Assembly (NCBI RefSeq): GCF_004362715.1
Contig: NZ_SNYC01000005.1
Coordinates: 621,781 to 685,780, forward strand
Source: Pedobacter metabolipauper
GTDB lineage: Bacteria; Bacteroidota; Bacteroidia; Sphingobacteriales; Sphingobacteriaceae
DNA length: 64,000 nt
Direction of reading: 5' to 3'
The translations under genes were made by a program, and so were the position numbers. Positions 27,310 to 36,588 of the stretch are shown here, in pieces. Position 1 is the stretch's first letter, and the number at the start of each line of letters is the position of its first letter. Under the pieces are notes generated by a model. It was given only the letters and a program-made list of their open reading frames with translations. It was not told the origin of the DNA and made no database searches.

Positions 27310-28551
27310 TTAAGCTACAGAGAACTGGTTCTCCTTATAATAGCCCGTTTTAAGCTTTTCAGAGACCTCACTAAATGCATCCAGCGTACGCTGAACATCT
27401 TCAATGGTATGCATAGCAGTAGGTATTAATCTCAATTCGATCAATCCTTTTGGTATTACCGGGTAAACAACAATGGAACAAAAGATACCGTAGTTCTCAC
27501 GAAGGTCCATGGTTAAAGCAGTAGCTTCAAGCAATTCTCCTTTTAAAAACACAGGCGTAACCATGGTATTGGTAATGCCAAGATCAAATCCGCGTGCTCT
27601 TAATCCGGTCTGAAGCGCAGTAGCAATGGTCCATAGCTTCTCTCTTAACTCCGGATTATTTTTCAATAGCTCCAGCCTCTTAAGCAACCCGATAACCATA
27701 GGCATAGGCAATGCTTTTGCAAAGGTTTGAGAACGCATATTATAACGGAAAAAATTAGTGATCTCTTCTGTCGATGCCACAAATGCACCAATACCAGCCA
27801 TAGACTTAGCGAAGGTACCAAAATAGATATCTACACCATCTATACAATTCTGTTCTTCATGAGTACCCGCACCTGTTGGTCCCATGGTACCAAATCCATG
27901 CGCATCATCAATCAGCAAACGGAAATTAAAGTCCTTCTTTAAATCAACGAGTTCTTTTAATTTTCCCTGCGCACCAGACATACCAAAAACACCTTCAGTG
28001 ATTAGTAATATACCGCCGCCGCTTTGCTCAACCAGTTTGGTTGCACGTTCTAATTGTTTACGCGCACTGTCAATATCATTGTGCTGGTACACAAAACGCT
28101 TACCCATGTGTAAACGCAACCCATCAATGATACAAGCATGAGATTCTCCATCATAAACAATTACATCATTTCTATCTACCAGGCTATCGATAATAGAAAC
28201 CATGCCCTGGTATCCATAATTTAATAGAAATGCATCAGGCTTACCTACAAATTCAGCAAGTTCCTGCTCCAGCTGCTCATGATACTTAGAATTTCCAGAC
28301 ATCATACGGGCACCCATCGGATAAGCCATTCCAAAATCTGCCGCTCCCTTTTCATCTGCTTTTCTTACTTCCGGATGGTTTGCTAATCCTAAATAGTTAT
28401 TTAAGCTCCACACTAAATGCTCCTTACCGCGAAAATTCATGTGAGGTGCAATATCACCTTCTAGTTTAGGAAAGGAGAAGTATCCATGTGACCATTTGTG
28501 GTGTTGCCCAAGCGGGCCCATATGCTTTGCTATCTTTTCAAAAATATCCAA
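27310..28551 (-). CDS. PLP-dependent alpha-oxoamine synthase (serine palmitoyltransferase / cysteate acyltransferase-like)
   Basis: 413 residues, fold-type I PLP enzyme of the family that condenses an amino acid with an acyl thioester and releases CO2. Schiff-base K249 in FGTFAKSMAG, H138 in ESHAC stacking on PLP, and D215-D216 and H218 in IDDAHGFG. The N-terminal stretch GPLGQHHKWSHGYFSFPKLEG differs from the Sphingobacterium serine palmitoyltransferase as I remember it, and suggests a second Bacteroidota paralogue. In this phylum such enzymes start sphingolipid (serine) or sulfonolipid/capnine (cysteate) synthesis; 8-amino-7-oxononanoate or glycine C-acetyltransferase activity is less likely since no biotin or threonine genes are near. 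Own promoter at 28578-28585 and own terminator. Confidence 0.82.
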   Translation of the reverse strand: MDIFEKIAKHMGPLGQHHKWSHGYFSFPKLEGDIAPHMNFRGKEHLVWSLNNYLGLANHPEVRKADEKGAADFGMAYPMGARMMSGNSKYHEQLEQELAEFVGKPDAFLLNYGYQGMVSIIDSLVDRNDVIVYDGESHACIIDGLRLHMGKRFVYQHNDIDSARKQLERATKLVEQSGGGILLITEGVFGMSGAQGKLKELVDLKKDFNFRLLIDDAHGFGTMGPTGAGTHEEQNCIDGVDIYFGTFAKSMAGIGAFVASTEEITNFFRYNMRSQTFAKALPMPMVIGLLKRLELLKNNPELREKLWTIATALQTGLRARGFDLGITNTMVTPVFLKGELLEATALTMDLRENYGIFCSIVVYPVIPKGLIELRLIPTAMHTIEDVQRTLDAFSEVSEKLKTGYYKENQFSVA

Positions 28552-28577
28552 TGTTCTATGTGTTAAAGTTTATGCTA

Positions 28578-28585
28578 CAAATTTA
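28578..28585 (-). promoter_or_regulatory. -7 promoter element of the alpha-oxoamine synthase
   Basis: TAAATTTG on the minus strand, an exact TAnnTTTG match 26 nt from the ATG at 28551, just beyond the ftsZ terminator. Confidence 0.5.
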
Positions 28586-28655
28586 AGGTTAAAATGCATG
28601 ATTATCAATAATCTTGAAGTATTGATAGGTTAAATGCATTTGGTGTATTTGCTAA

Positions 28656-28686
28656 AAAAGCCTCAACAATGGATGTTAAGGCTTTT
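28656..28686 (-). terminator. Intrinsic terminator closing the division/cell-wall cluster after ftsZ
   Basis: 13-bp arms (AAAAGCCT.AACA and TGTT.AGGCTTTT) with one position that pairs G-U in the minus-strand RNA, a 5-nt loop and TTTTTT following on the minus strand. It lies 19 nt past the ftsZ stop codon. Confidence 0.85.
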
Positions 28687-28705
28687 AAGTAGCTATTAAA
28701 TTGAA

Positions 28706-30346
28706 TTAATCAACGTTATCGTGTAAAAAAGAATTATTAGGCCTGATTTCAGTTGAACCATCTTCATCATTACTTAATGTAAATCTGGACACTTGTGATT
28801 CTGACGAATGCTGCACTTGCTGCAATTGCATTTGTTTGCGTTTATAAGCAGGCTCATTTTCCAGTTCCTGTAAACCATTGCTTGTTCTAAGCTTCATACT
28901 CAGGTCTTTTAACCTTAAAATACGTTCTTTAGATTTTTTAAGCTGGTCCTCAATAGAATCATCATTTTTATCATCGTCTGCTCCAGGTTCCGAAACTTCT
29001 TCTTCATGCTGAGGCAGTACATCATTATTAAAAACAGATACAGGGGTTTCAAATACAAAATCTGTTTCAGCAAGCTTTATTTCGAACTCAAAACCTGACT
29101 CCTGAGGAGCTGATTCCTGAACAGGGGTTTCTTCTTCAACCAGGGTATGCTTGATGATCGTATTTTCCGGTTCCTCAGCGTATCTATTTTTATTGGCGTT
29201 AAACAGATCACCAAAAAGATCAGATTGTTTGATCTCTTCTTTGGCTTTCATTACAGGTTCAGTAGCATGAGACTCTACTTTAGGCTCAATAAATGAATTA
29301 ACAGGCTCTACAGGTCTTATTAAAGGTGCCTCTTCAGGAGTTAGCAAAGAAATCTTCTTCACATTCTTTTTATCCTCTTCACGCTGTTCTTTAGTTTGGA
29401 AACCAGTAGCAATGATCGTAACCGATAGCTTATCTCCTAAATTCTCATCAATACAATTTCCCCAGATCAGGTCTGCCGATAGACCAGCCTTTTCCTGAAT
29501 ATAATCGGTAATGATCGTAACCTCATCCATGGTTACTTCACGTAAACCAGAACTGATGTTCAATAGAATATATCTGGCACCTTCAATCTCGTTGTCTTTT
29601 AACAGTGGAGATGCCAGTGCACCTTCAACTGCATTTAATGCACGGTTCTCACCATCACAGGCAAAACTACCCATGATCGATACACCACTGTCTTTCATCA
29701 CAGTGCGCACATCTTTAAAATCGACGTTTATATATCCCGGTACAGTTATAATCTCAGCTATTCCTTTTGCGGCCGTTGTCAAAATATCATCTGCCTGTGC
29801 AAAAGCTGACCCTAATGTGAGGTTACCAAAGATCTCACGCAGCCTGTCGTTAGAGATAACAAGGTATGAATCGACATATTTTTTCAATTCATCCAAGCCG
29901 TCATTTGCCTGCATCTTACGTCTTTTACCTTCAAAGGCAAACGGGGTAGTAATAATGGCAACGGTTAATATATCTAATTCTTTTGCTGCTTTTGCGATGA
30001 TCGGACTTGCTCCTGTTCCGGTTCCACCACCCATACCTGCTGTAATGAACAACATCTTGGTGGTACTGCCTAACATTTGCTTAATGTCATCAATATTCTC
30101 AATGGCAGAGTTTTTTCCTACCTCCGGAATTGAGCCTGCACCCATCCCTTCAGTTAAACTTGCACCTAGCTGCACTTTATTTGGGATCGGGCTAAATTCA
30201 AGCGCCTGGGCATCTGTATTACAAATAATAAAGTCTACCCCGGTAATTCCCTGACGGTACATATGGTTTACCGCATTACCACCACCGCCACCAACACCAA
30301 TTACCTTGATGATTGATGACTTATCTTTTAACATTTCGAACTTCAT
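28706..30346 (-). CDS. ftsZ: Cell division GTPase FtsZ
   Basis: 546 residues, against about 385-400 in Proteobacteria; the extra length is a C-terminal extension typical of Bacteroidota. The tubulin-like GTPase core (1 to about 325) shows VGGGGGNAVNHM near the N-terminus and the GGGTGTG signature at 106-112. Residues about 335-500 are an acidic, low-complexity linker, then an Arg/Lys/Gln-rich segment and an ending FLHDNVD that may be the partner-binding tip. It polymerises into the Z ring at mid-cell and recruits division proteins through FtsA, encoded just upstream. It is last in the cluster, separated from ftsA by 129 nt carrying DnaA-box-like sites. Confidence 0.98.
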   Translation of the reverse strand: MKFEMLKDKSSIIKVIGVGGGGGNAVNHMYRQGITGVDFIICNTDAQALEFSPIPNKVQLGASLTEGMGAGSIPEVGKNSAIENIDDIKQMLGSTTKMLFITAGMGGGTGTGASPIIAKAAKELDILTVAIITTPFAFEGKRRKMQANDGLDELKKYVDSYLVISNDRLREIFGNLTLGSAFAQADDILTTAAKGIAEIITVPGYINVDFKDVRTVMKDSGVSIMGSFACDGENRALNAVEGALASPLLKDNEIEGARYILLNISSGLREVTMDEVTIITDYIQEKAGLSADLIWGNCIDENLGDKLSVTIIATGFQTKEQREEDKKNVKKISLLTPEEAPLIRPVEPVNSFIEPKVESHATEPVMKAKEEIKQSDLFGDLFNANKNRYAEEPENTIIKHTLVEEETPVQESAPQESGFEFEIKLAETDFVFETPVSVFNNDVLPQHEEEVSEPGADDDKNDDSIEDQLKKSKERILRLKDLSMKLRTSNGLQELENEPAYKRKQMQLQQVQHSSESQVSRFTLSNDEDGSTEIRPNNSFLHDNVD

Positions 30347-30404
30347 ATCTTTATGAATCAGTTATTTAAAAATTCGTTTTACCTGTTCATCTCTCTATGT
30401 AATA

Positions 30405-30472
30405 TTAACACTTTTTTAACAGGCGTTTTCCACAAGTGTTAAGAATGTGGAAAAATCGTGTTTTGTGGAAAA
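30405..30472. promoter_or_regulatory. ftsA-ftsZ intergenic control region: hairpin plus three DnaA-box-like nonamers
   Basis: A 9-bp perfect inverted repeat TTAACACTT (30405-30413) / AAGTGTTAA (30434-30442) encloses the first of three TTTTCCACA sequences: 30426-30434 on plus, 30446-30454 and 30464-30472 on minus. TTTTCCACA fits the relaxed DnaA box TTWTNCACA. The region lies before ftsZ and is the longest gap in the cluster. Whether DnaA binds here is inference. Confidence 0.5.
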
Positions 30473-30475
30473 ATA

Positions 30476-31834
30476 CTACGGTTTAATATAATCTTCATCA
30501 CTAACATTCATATCGTCTTTGATAAAATCTTTGGTTTTTGCCAATAATTTATCAAATAATCCGCCTCCCGAACGTTTTACTTTCTCTTTATCTTTAGGGC
30601 GCTCTACAAAAACCCCAGGTTGTTTCATCTCTTCAATCAACTCTTCTGCTTTCTGAATACCCTTGATCAAAAGACCAACACTCGTAGCATACATTGGACT
30701 TTTAAGATCATCATAAACCGTTTTCTGCATATCTTCATACTTAGATAAATGTTCATTTGGATATCCAACCCTGCAATCTAAACCGGTAACGTATTCTACC
30801 AATTGCGAAAGGTGCTTTAATAACGCCCCGCCACCAGTAATCACCACACCGCCAATCAGTTTCTTTTCATATCCTGATGATTTAATTTCATAATATACAT
30901 GTTCAATGATCTCTTCCATCCGCGCCTGAATTACGTAAGCAAGGTTTTTTACAGAGATCTCTTTAGGCTCTCTTCCCCTTAATCCCGGCACACAAATGAT
31001 CTCGTTCTCTTTATTCTCTTCCGCCAATGCAGATCCAAAACGCGTTTTAAGCAATTCTGCCTGATTTCTCATCACAGAACATCCTTCCCTGATGTCTTCC
31101 GTTACACTATTTCCACCAAAAGGGATTACCGCAGTATGGCGGATAATACCTTCATGGAAAATTGCAATATCCGTTGTACCACCACCAATATCAACCAGGG
31201 CTATACCAGCTTCTTTTTCTTCGTCGCTCAACACCGATTCTGAAGAAGCCAGCGGCTCTAAAATTAGTTCCTGAGTTTGTAACCCGGCATTGGTTACACA
31301 CCTCATAATATTTTTAACGGCAGTTACCTGACCAGATATGATGTGGAAGTTCGCTTCTAAACGTACACCTGCCATACCAATCGGATCTTTGATACCCGGC
31401 TCGTTGTCAATTGTAAACTCTTGCGGCAATACATGGATAATTTCTTCTCCAGGCGGCATTACCAGTTTAAACATATCATCAATCAGTTTATCTATATCCT
31501 TCTTCCCAATCTCGTTATTCAACTCTCTTCTGGTTAAGATACCTCTATGCTGCAAACTCTTGATGTGCTGACCAGCGATACCTACGTTAACAACGCGGAT
31601 CTCCACATTAGATTGCCCGCTTGCAAGTTCAACAGCCTGCGATATTCCCTGAACCGTTTTTTGAATGTTTGATACTACACCACGGGTTACTCCTGCCGAT
31701 TCCGCCTTACCTATCCCGAGTACTTCTATCTTTCCATGCTGTGTTCTCCGGCCAACGATCACACAGATCTTAGTGGTACCAATATCCAATCCTACTACTA
31801 TTGGAGATTGAATGGTTGATGTTTCTTTGCCCAT
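30476..31834 (-). CDS. ftsA: Cell division protein FtsA
   Basis: 452 residues, actin-like ATPase that anchors FtsZ to the membrane. VGLDIGTTKICVIVGR (residues 14-29) is the phosphate-1 motif, IALVDIGGGTTDIAIF the phosphate-2 motif and VVITGGGALL the adenosine motif; the SHS2 insertion (1C domain) occupies roughly 90-170. The C-terminal end (GGGLFDKLLAKTKDFIKDDM) contains an amphipathic helix that serves as membrane anchor, followed by a short acidic tail. It lies 26 nt after ftsQ in the same transcript. Confidence 0.97.
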   Translation of the reverse strand: MGKETSTIQSPIVVGLDIGTTKICVIVGRRTQHGKIEVLGIGKAESAGVTRGVVSNIQKTVQGISQAVELASGQSNVEIRVVNVGIAGQHIKSLQHRGILTRRELNNEIGKKDIDKLIDDMFKLVMPPGEEIIHVLPQEFTIDNEPGIKDPIGMAGVRLEANFHIISGQVTAVKNIMRCVTNAGLQTQELILEPLASSESVLSDEEKEAGIALVDIGGGTTDIAIFHEGIIRHTAVIPFGGNSVTEDIREGCSVMRNQAELLKTRFGSALAEENKENEIICVPGLRGREPKEISVKNLAYVIQARMEEIIEHVYYEIKSSGYEKKLIGGVVITGGGALLKHLSQLVEYVTGLDCRVGYPNEHLSKYEDMQKTVYDDLKSPMYATSVGLLIKGIQKAEELIEEMKQPGVFVERPKDKEKVKRSGGGLFDKLLAKTKDFIKDDMNVSDEDYIKP

Positions 31835-31860
31835 AACTATATTGATTTGTTGAGTTTATA

Positions 31861-32943
31861 TTATTTGTTTTTCTTGGTATCTGTTTTACTTTTTTCTTTT
31901 ACTTTTTTGGTCTCATTGACTGAAACCTTTGCCAGCTGAGCTGGCTGAGCAGGTTTTTCTGGTTTCTTCTCCGCAACCTTATCCTTCTTCTCCGCAACTT
32001 TCTCTTTCTTCACGATCTCTTTTTTCTCTGCAACTTTCTCCCCGGTATTCTGATTGATGTCTTTCTTTATTTCCTGTACAATTTGTTGTTGAACAAGATC
32101 TGGCTGCCCGGCACCATTACCCATCGTATCTGGTGGTGTAGTTATCTTCTCCTGCCGTACCGCCAATGAATCAATTTTTTCGCAGACAATCTGGTTGGTA
32201 TATTTAATGTTGATGGTTCTGTATGTATCCCAACCTACTTTAGGCATGGCTTGTTTGTAAAAGGCCAATAAATTTCTCATCTTAACTTCAAGCGAATCCG
32301 CAGACCCTAAAATGATGTGCTGGTTGCCCACCCTGGGCACCAGTTCAATGTCGTTTTTATCATTTACAAAAAGCTGTTCAATCTGCGCATCCCACAACGA
32401 ATCTCTTTTAATAAATAAAGCGGTCTTATACAGATCAACAGCCATCTTAGTAATTAATGTATCCACCTTACCGCTAAAATATTCAAGGATCTTTCCATTG
32501 GCAACCAATACATTCGCTGTGAAATTAGGTGATACCGGCATTTTCAAACCATCACGGTCAATGTAATAATCCTGATCACTTGAATTGATCACCCTCAAAA
32601 TCGGCTGACGCTGACTAATCTCAATATGGATCACCCCATCCATATCTGCGAAGACCTTTGCCTGGGCAATGTATGGGTTGGATTTAATACTTTTCTCAAT
32701 ATTTTCCAGGTTGATCTCCTGTAGTTTCTTACCAATCAGTATTCCCTGACTTTGCTTTAATATGGCATCAATCTCTTCACGCTCTATAAAATTATCTGCA
32801 CCAGGAATCAGGATCTTAATATTTGTGCAGCTTACTGTTTGTTTTTTAATGCTCACAAAACTCATCAGCACAACCACTCCGCTCAGACAAACAATCCAGG
32901 CAAATCCCTTAAATAACAATTTCCAATTGATCTTCTTAAGCAT
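31861..32943 (-). CDS. ftsQ: Cell division protein FtsQ/DivIB with long basic C-terminal tail
   Basis: 360 residues from ATG at 32943; the TTG two codons earlier is rejected. One membrane segment (about 12-30), then a periplasmic POTRA region (IKILIPGADNFIEREEIDAIL and onward) and the beta domain to about 245. FtsQ links early and late division proteins. Unusual: residues about 265-360 are a tail rich in Lys, Glu, Ala and Pro with repeats of the form KVAEKK. In this topology the tail lies in the periplasm. Its start overlaps the end of murC by 8 nt. Confidence 0.9.
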   Translation of the reverse strand: MLKKINWKLLFKGFAWIVCLSGVVVLMSFVSIKKQTVSCTNIKILIPGADNFIEREEIDAILKQSQGILIGKKLQEINLENIEKSIKSNPYIAQAKVFADMDGVIHIEISQRQPILRVINSSDQDYYIDRDGLKMPVSPNFTANVLVANGKILEYFSGKVDTLITKMAVDLYKTALFIKRDSLWDAQIEQLFVNDKNDIELVPRVGNQHIILGSADSLEVKMRNLLAFYKQAMPKVGWDTYRTINIKYTNQIVCEKIDSLAVRQEKITTPPDTMGNGAGQPDLVQQQIVQEIKKDINQNTGEKVAEKKEIVKKEKVAEKKDKVAEKKPEKPAQPAQLAKVSVNETKKVKEKSKTDTKKNK

Positions 32944-34291
32944 GATCAAATACGTTTTTAAGTGGTTGTATCAATGTATCTATGTCCCCGGCACCTACCG
33001 TTAACAGCAATTCCGGATTTTTATCCGCAATGTATGCGATGACCTGATCTTTTGTACAGATCTTTTTATCGCTTGCCGTAATCTTATCCAGCAAAAATTG
33101 AGAATTAATTCCTGGTAAAGGTAATTCTCTGGCCGGGTAGATCTCCAGCAGCAGCAAATCATCGGCTGTACTCAAAACCCTTGCAAACTCATCTGCAAAA
33201 TCCCGGGTACGCGTAAATAAATGAGGCTGAAAAATTACAGTCATTTTTTTATCCGGATACAACTGCCTCACCGCATTAAAGCATGCGTTTAATTCTTCCG
33301 GATGATGCGCATAATCATCAATGTATATATGTTCAGGAGCATTTACAACATATTCAAATCTTCTTTTTACACCTTTAAAACTAGCAACCGCCTGCTTTAC
33401 TTTTTCTGCATCAATACCTATTTTCAGCGCGACAGCCATTGCAGCTACTGTATTTTCAACATTATGAATCCCCGGAAGCATCAGACTTACCGCATCAATG
33501 CTGGTATCACCATCCGTGTAATCAAACACAAAGTTTGAGTTTTCAATACGTATATTTTCTGCACGTACCTGAGAATGAGAACCTGCACTGTAACTAATGC
33601 CCGATGTAATTGGTAATCCTTCCTTAATAAACAAAGTACCCTCTGGTTTTAACTGACCGGCAAACAAGCGGAAGGATTCATGAAGCTGCTCCGCATCTCC
33701 ATAAATATCCAGGTGATCTGCATCCATAGAGGTAATCACAGAAACATCCGGATGAAGTGTTAAAAACGACCTGTCATATTCATCTGCTTCAACCACCACC
33801 ACATTGTTATCACCAATTAAAAAGTTACTGTTGTAATTCGTTGCAATACCACCCAAAAAAGCAGTACAGCCAAATCCAGTATCTGTTAAAATATGCGCAA
33901 CGATAGATGATGTTGTAGTTTTACCATGTGTACCAGCAACCGCTATACAAAACTGTCCCTTGCTAATGATCCCTAAAACCTCAGAACGCTTCTTTAACGT
34001 AAACTGATGGTCTTTAAAATAATTCAATAGTTCTGAATCCTTAGGAATCGCTGGCGTATATACAATCAGCAATTCTTCTGTATCCTTGTGGAATTGAACT
34101 GGCAAAGCAGATAACTCATCGGAATAGTTGATTAGAATCCCCTCCTGCTCCAGAGCAATCGTCAGGTTGGTCCTTGTTTTATCATAGCCGCAAACCAAAC
34201 ATCCTCTTTTAGCAAAATAACGGGCAATCGCACTCATACCGATCCCACCAATGCCAACAAAATAAACGCCTTTTATCGTATTCAGTTCCAT
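32936..34291 (-). CDS. murC: UDP-N-acetylmuramate--L-alanine ligase MurC
   Basis: 451 residues. Adds L-Ala to UDP-MurNAc, the first amino acid of the stem peptide, in the cytosol. The N-terminal Rossmann domain starts VYFVGIGGIGMSAIARYF, the ATP P-loop is GTHGKTTTSS, the central domain has VVEADEYDRSF and MDADHLDIYGD, and the C-terminal domain has YIDDYAHHPEE and IFQPHLFTRT, all MurC marks. Shares one base with the murG stop codon and overlaps ftsQ, so translation is coupled. Confidence 0.98.
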   Translation of the reverse strand: MELNTIKGVYFVGIGGIGMSAIARYFAKRGCLVCGYDKTRTNLTIALEQEGILINYSDELSALPVQFHKDTEELLIVYTPAIPKDSELLNYFKDHQFTLKKRSEVLGIISKGQFCIAVAGTHGKTTTSSIVAHILTDTGFGCTAFLGGIATNYNSNFLIGDNNVVVVEADEYDRSFLTLHPDVSVITSMDADHLDIYGDAEQLHESFRLFAGQLKPEGTLFIKEGLPITSGISYSAGSHSQVRAENIRIENSNFVFDYTDGDTSIDAVSLMLPGIHNVENTVAAMAVALKIGIDAEKVKQAVASFKGVKRRFEYVVNAPEHIYIDDYAHHPEELNACFNAVRQLYPDKKMTVIFQPHLFTRTRDFADEFARVLSTADDLLLLEIYPARELPLPGINSQFLLDKITASDKKICTKDQVIAYIADKNPELLLTVGAGDIDTLIQPLKNVFDHA

Positions 34292-35409
34292 CAGTCCGAT
34301 TTCCTCCCTTCTGCTAAGCTCATCACTTCAATAGCGATGATATCATCGGCATCCGGCAACGCCATCTTACCAATGTTTTCCGAAAACAGTTTAATCCGTT
34401 CCTTATCTTTCAATAAATCAATCGCTTCACTAACCAGTGTATCCTCCGCAGAGCGATCCGTAATTAATAAAGCAGCATTGCTTTTTACCAATGCCATCGC
34501 ATTCTTAGTTTGGTGATCTTCCGCTACATTTGGAGAAGGCACCAGGATCACGGGCTTTTTAATCAGGCACAATTCAGCAATGGTACCTGCCCCTGCTCTT
34601 GAAATGATCACGTCAGCTGCAGCATAAGCCATATCCATTTTATTCAGAAATTCTAAAATGCGTACGTTAGGATGAAAATCCAACCCCAAACGTTCAATAA
34701 TCCCTTTATAATAAAACTTACCGGTTTGCCACACCACCTGTATATCTTCTTTCAGTAATTCAGGTAAATGCTTTTCAATACTTTTATTTAATGTACCCGC
34801 ACCTAAGCTGCCACCGGTAACCAAAATCGTTTTCTTTAGCGGATCAAGCTGCAGCATTTCAGCGCCTTCATGGTGTTTATTGAAAATATTAACCACATCT
34901 TTCCGAACCGGATTTCCGGTTTTCAAGATCTTTTGAGCCGGAAAGAACTGGTCCATATCATCAAAAGCAACACAAATCTTAGCCGCATTCCTACCCAGCC
35001 ATTTATTGGTGATACCGGCATATGAATTTTGTTCCTGAATTAAATAAGGAATATTTTTAACAGATGCCGCAAAAAGTACAGGTCCCGATGCATAACCACC
35101 AACACCCACCACCACATCTGGCTTAAATGAGCTGATCAGCTGCATCGCTTTACGTACGCTTCCCAATACTTTAAATGGTAAACCCAGATTCTTAGCAATA
35201 GAGCCCCTTTGAAAACCACTAATCGTTAGGCCAACTATTTTGTACCCGGCGGCAGGAACCTTTTCCATTTCCATTCTGCCGGTAGCACCAACAAATAATA
35301 TCTCACATCCAGGCTCCATGCGCCTCAATGCATTGGCAATTGATATGGCCGGGAATATATGCCCGCCAGTACCGCCACCTGAAATAATTATCCTTGTTGG
35401 TCTCATCAT
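34291..35409 (-). CDS. murG: UDP-GlcNAc:lipid I transferase MurG
   Basis: 372 residues, GT28 glycosyltransferase at the inner face of the membrane that converts lipid I to lipid II. The N-terminal G-loop IISGGGTGGHIFPAISIA, the acceptor-side VVGVGGYASGP and the C-terminal donor-side VTGGSLGAGTLN and IISRAGAGTIAELCL motifs are all present. It sits between ftsW (7-nt gap) and murC (one-base overlap), the standard order. Confidence 0.98.
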   Translation of the reverse strand: MMRPTRIIISGGGTGGHIFPAISIANALRRMEPGCEILFVGATGRMEMEKVPAAGYKIVGLTISGFQRGSIAKNLGLPFKVLGSVRKAMQLISSFKPDVVVGVGGYASGPVLFAASVKNIPYLIQEQNSYAGITNKWLGRNAAKICVAFDDMDQFFPAQKILKTGNPVRKDVVNIFNKHHEGAEMLQLDPLKKTILVTGGSLGAGTLNKSIEKHLPELLKEDIQVVWQTGKFYYKGIIERLGLDFHPNVRILEFLNKMDMAYAAADVIISRAGAGTIAELCLIKKPVILVPSPNVAEDHQTKNAMALVKSNAALLITDRSAEDTLVSEAIDLLKDKERIKLFSENIGKMALPDADDIIAIEVMSLAEGRKSD

Positions 35410-35416
35410 CTTTATA

Positions 35417-36586
35417 TTATGCCATTGCAGGAATTTCTCCTACAATTACTTTTTTATCATTTCTTTTTTCTTCAACATCCTTGCTCACACTCAGGATGAT
35501 CCCAAATGCGATACTTGTAAACAAAATGGATGTTCCACCCATACTTACCAGAGGTAAAGGAACTCCCGTTACCGGACCTAAGCCTACTGCAACAGCCATA
35601 TTTGCAAAAGCCTGAATGGTTAAGCTAAAACTTAAGCCAGCCGCCAGCAAGGCTCCAAAAGCTTTAGGACTCTGTGTTACAATACGGATGCACCGGTATA
35701 ACAAAACCAAGTATAACACCACCATTGTTAGTGCACCTATTGAGCCGTACTCTTCCACTATAATTGCAAAAATAAAATCTGAATACGGGTGCGGCAGAAA
35801 ATTACGCTGCGTACTGTTTCCAGGGCCTTTTCCAAATACACCGCCAGTAGCCAGTGCTATCTTGGACTGATCTGATTGATAAGACTTATCAGAATCTACC
35901 AGTTCAGGATGCAAAAATGTCTTAATCCTTGAGCGATATGTTTCACCCCTTGGACCAATTAATAGAACAGCGGCAAGCAATGCACCACCGGCAATACTAA
36001 CAATTGCAATCTGTTTAATACTGATCCGTCCAATGATCAGCAATAAGATACTCACCCCAAACAGCATCATGGCGGTAGACATGTTTGCAATCGCAATCAA
36101 TACCGTTACCGCACATACCGAACTGATGATCGGGATGAATGAGCTTTTTACGTCCTTAATATTCTCCTGCTTCTTGGTTAGCATCCTGGCTAAAAATGTG
36201 ATCAAGGCCAGTTTGGCCAAATCGGATGTTTGGAATGTCAAACCAATTACCGGAATTTTTACCCATCGTGAGGCATCGTTAATGTGCGACCCAAATATAA
36301 GGGTGTAAAATAACAATGGCACCGTAATGATCATCAGGATTTTAGATATACCGGCGTAATATTTATAATCCAGCAAATGGGCAAAATAGATCATTGCAAT
36401 GCCGAGCATCACAAAGATCACATGCTTATACAATAAGTAGCGTTCAACGGCAATCCCTTTATTATACGCAATAGTACCGGTAGCACTATATACTGTAATT
36501 ATAGAGATCATCGACAACAAAATAATGATCAGCCAGATCCAGCGGTCACCTTTTGTTTTATCCAGAATAGTACTTATACCAATCAT
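35417..36586 (-). CDS. ftsW: SEDS-family septal peptidoglycan glycosyltransferase FtsW
   Basis: 389 residues with about ten membrane segments. SEDS polymerase that extends septal glycan strands together with FtsI. The signature region FGKGPGNSTQRNFLPHPYSDFIFAIIVEEYGSIGA contains the lipid-II-facing loop and catalytic region, and GPVTGVPLPLVSMGGTSILF is the C-terminal SEDS hallmark. The start is MIGISTILDKTKGDRW. It follows murD by 2 nt and precedes murG. Confidence 0.97.
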   Translation of the reverse strand: MIGISTILDKTKGDRWIWLIIILLSMISIITVYSATGTIAYNKGIAVERYLLYKHVIFVMLGIAMIYFAHLLDYKYYAGISKILMIITVPLLFYTLIFGSHINDASRWVKIPVIGLTFQTSDLAKLALITFLARMLTKKQENIKDVKSSFIPIISSVCAVTVLIAIANMSTAMMLFGVSILLLIIGRISIKQIAIVSIAGGALLAAVLLIGPRGETYRSRIKTFLHPELVDSDKSYQSDQSKIALATGGVFGKGPGNSTQRNFLPHPYSDFIFAIIVEEYGSIGALTMVVLYLVLLYRCIRIVTQSPKAFGALLAAGLSFSLTIQAFANMAVAVGLGPVTGVPLPLVSMGGTSILFTSIAFGIILSVSKDVEEKRNDKKVIVGEIPAMA

Positions 36587-36588
36587 AG

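Noticed and set aside
29511..30254. Plus-strand ORF of 247 residues inside ftsZ
   Set aside because: It lies entirely opposite the conserved FtsZ GTPase domain, and its translation is low-complexity and without recognisable motifs.
30405..30442. Inverted repeat between ftsA and ftsZ as an intrinsic terminator
   Set aside because: The loop is 20 nt and no T-tract follows on the minus strand, so a terminator that would silence ftsZ is unlikely.
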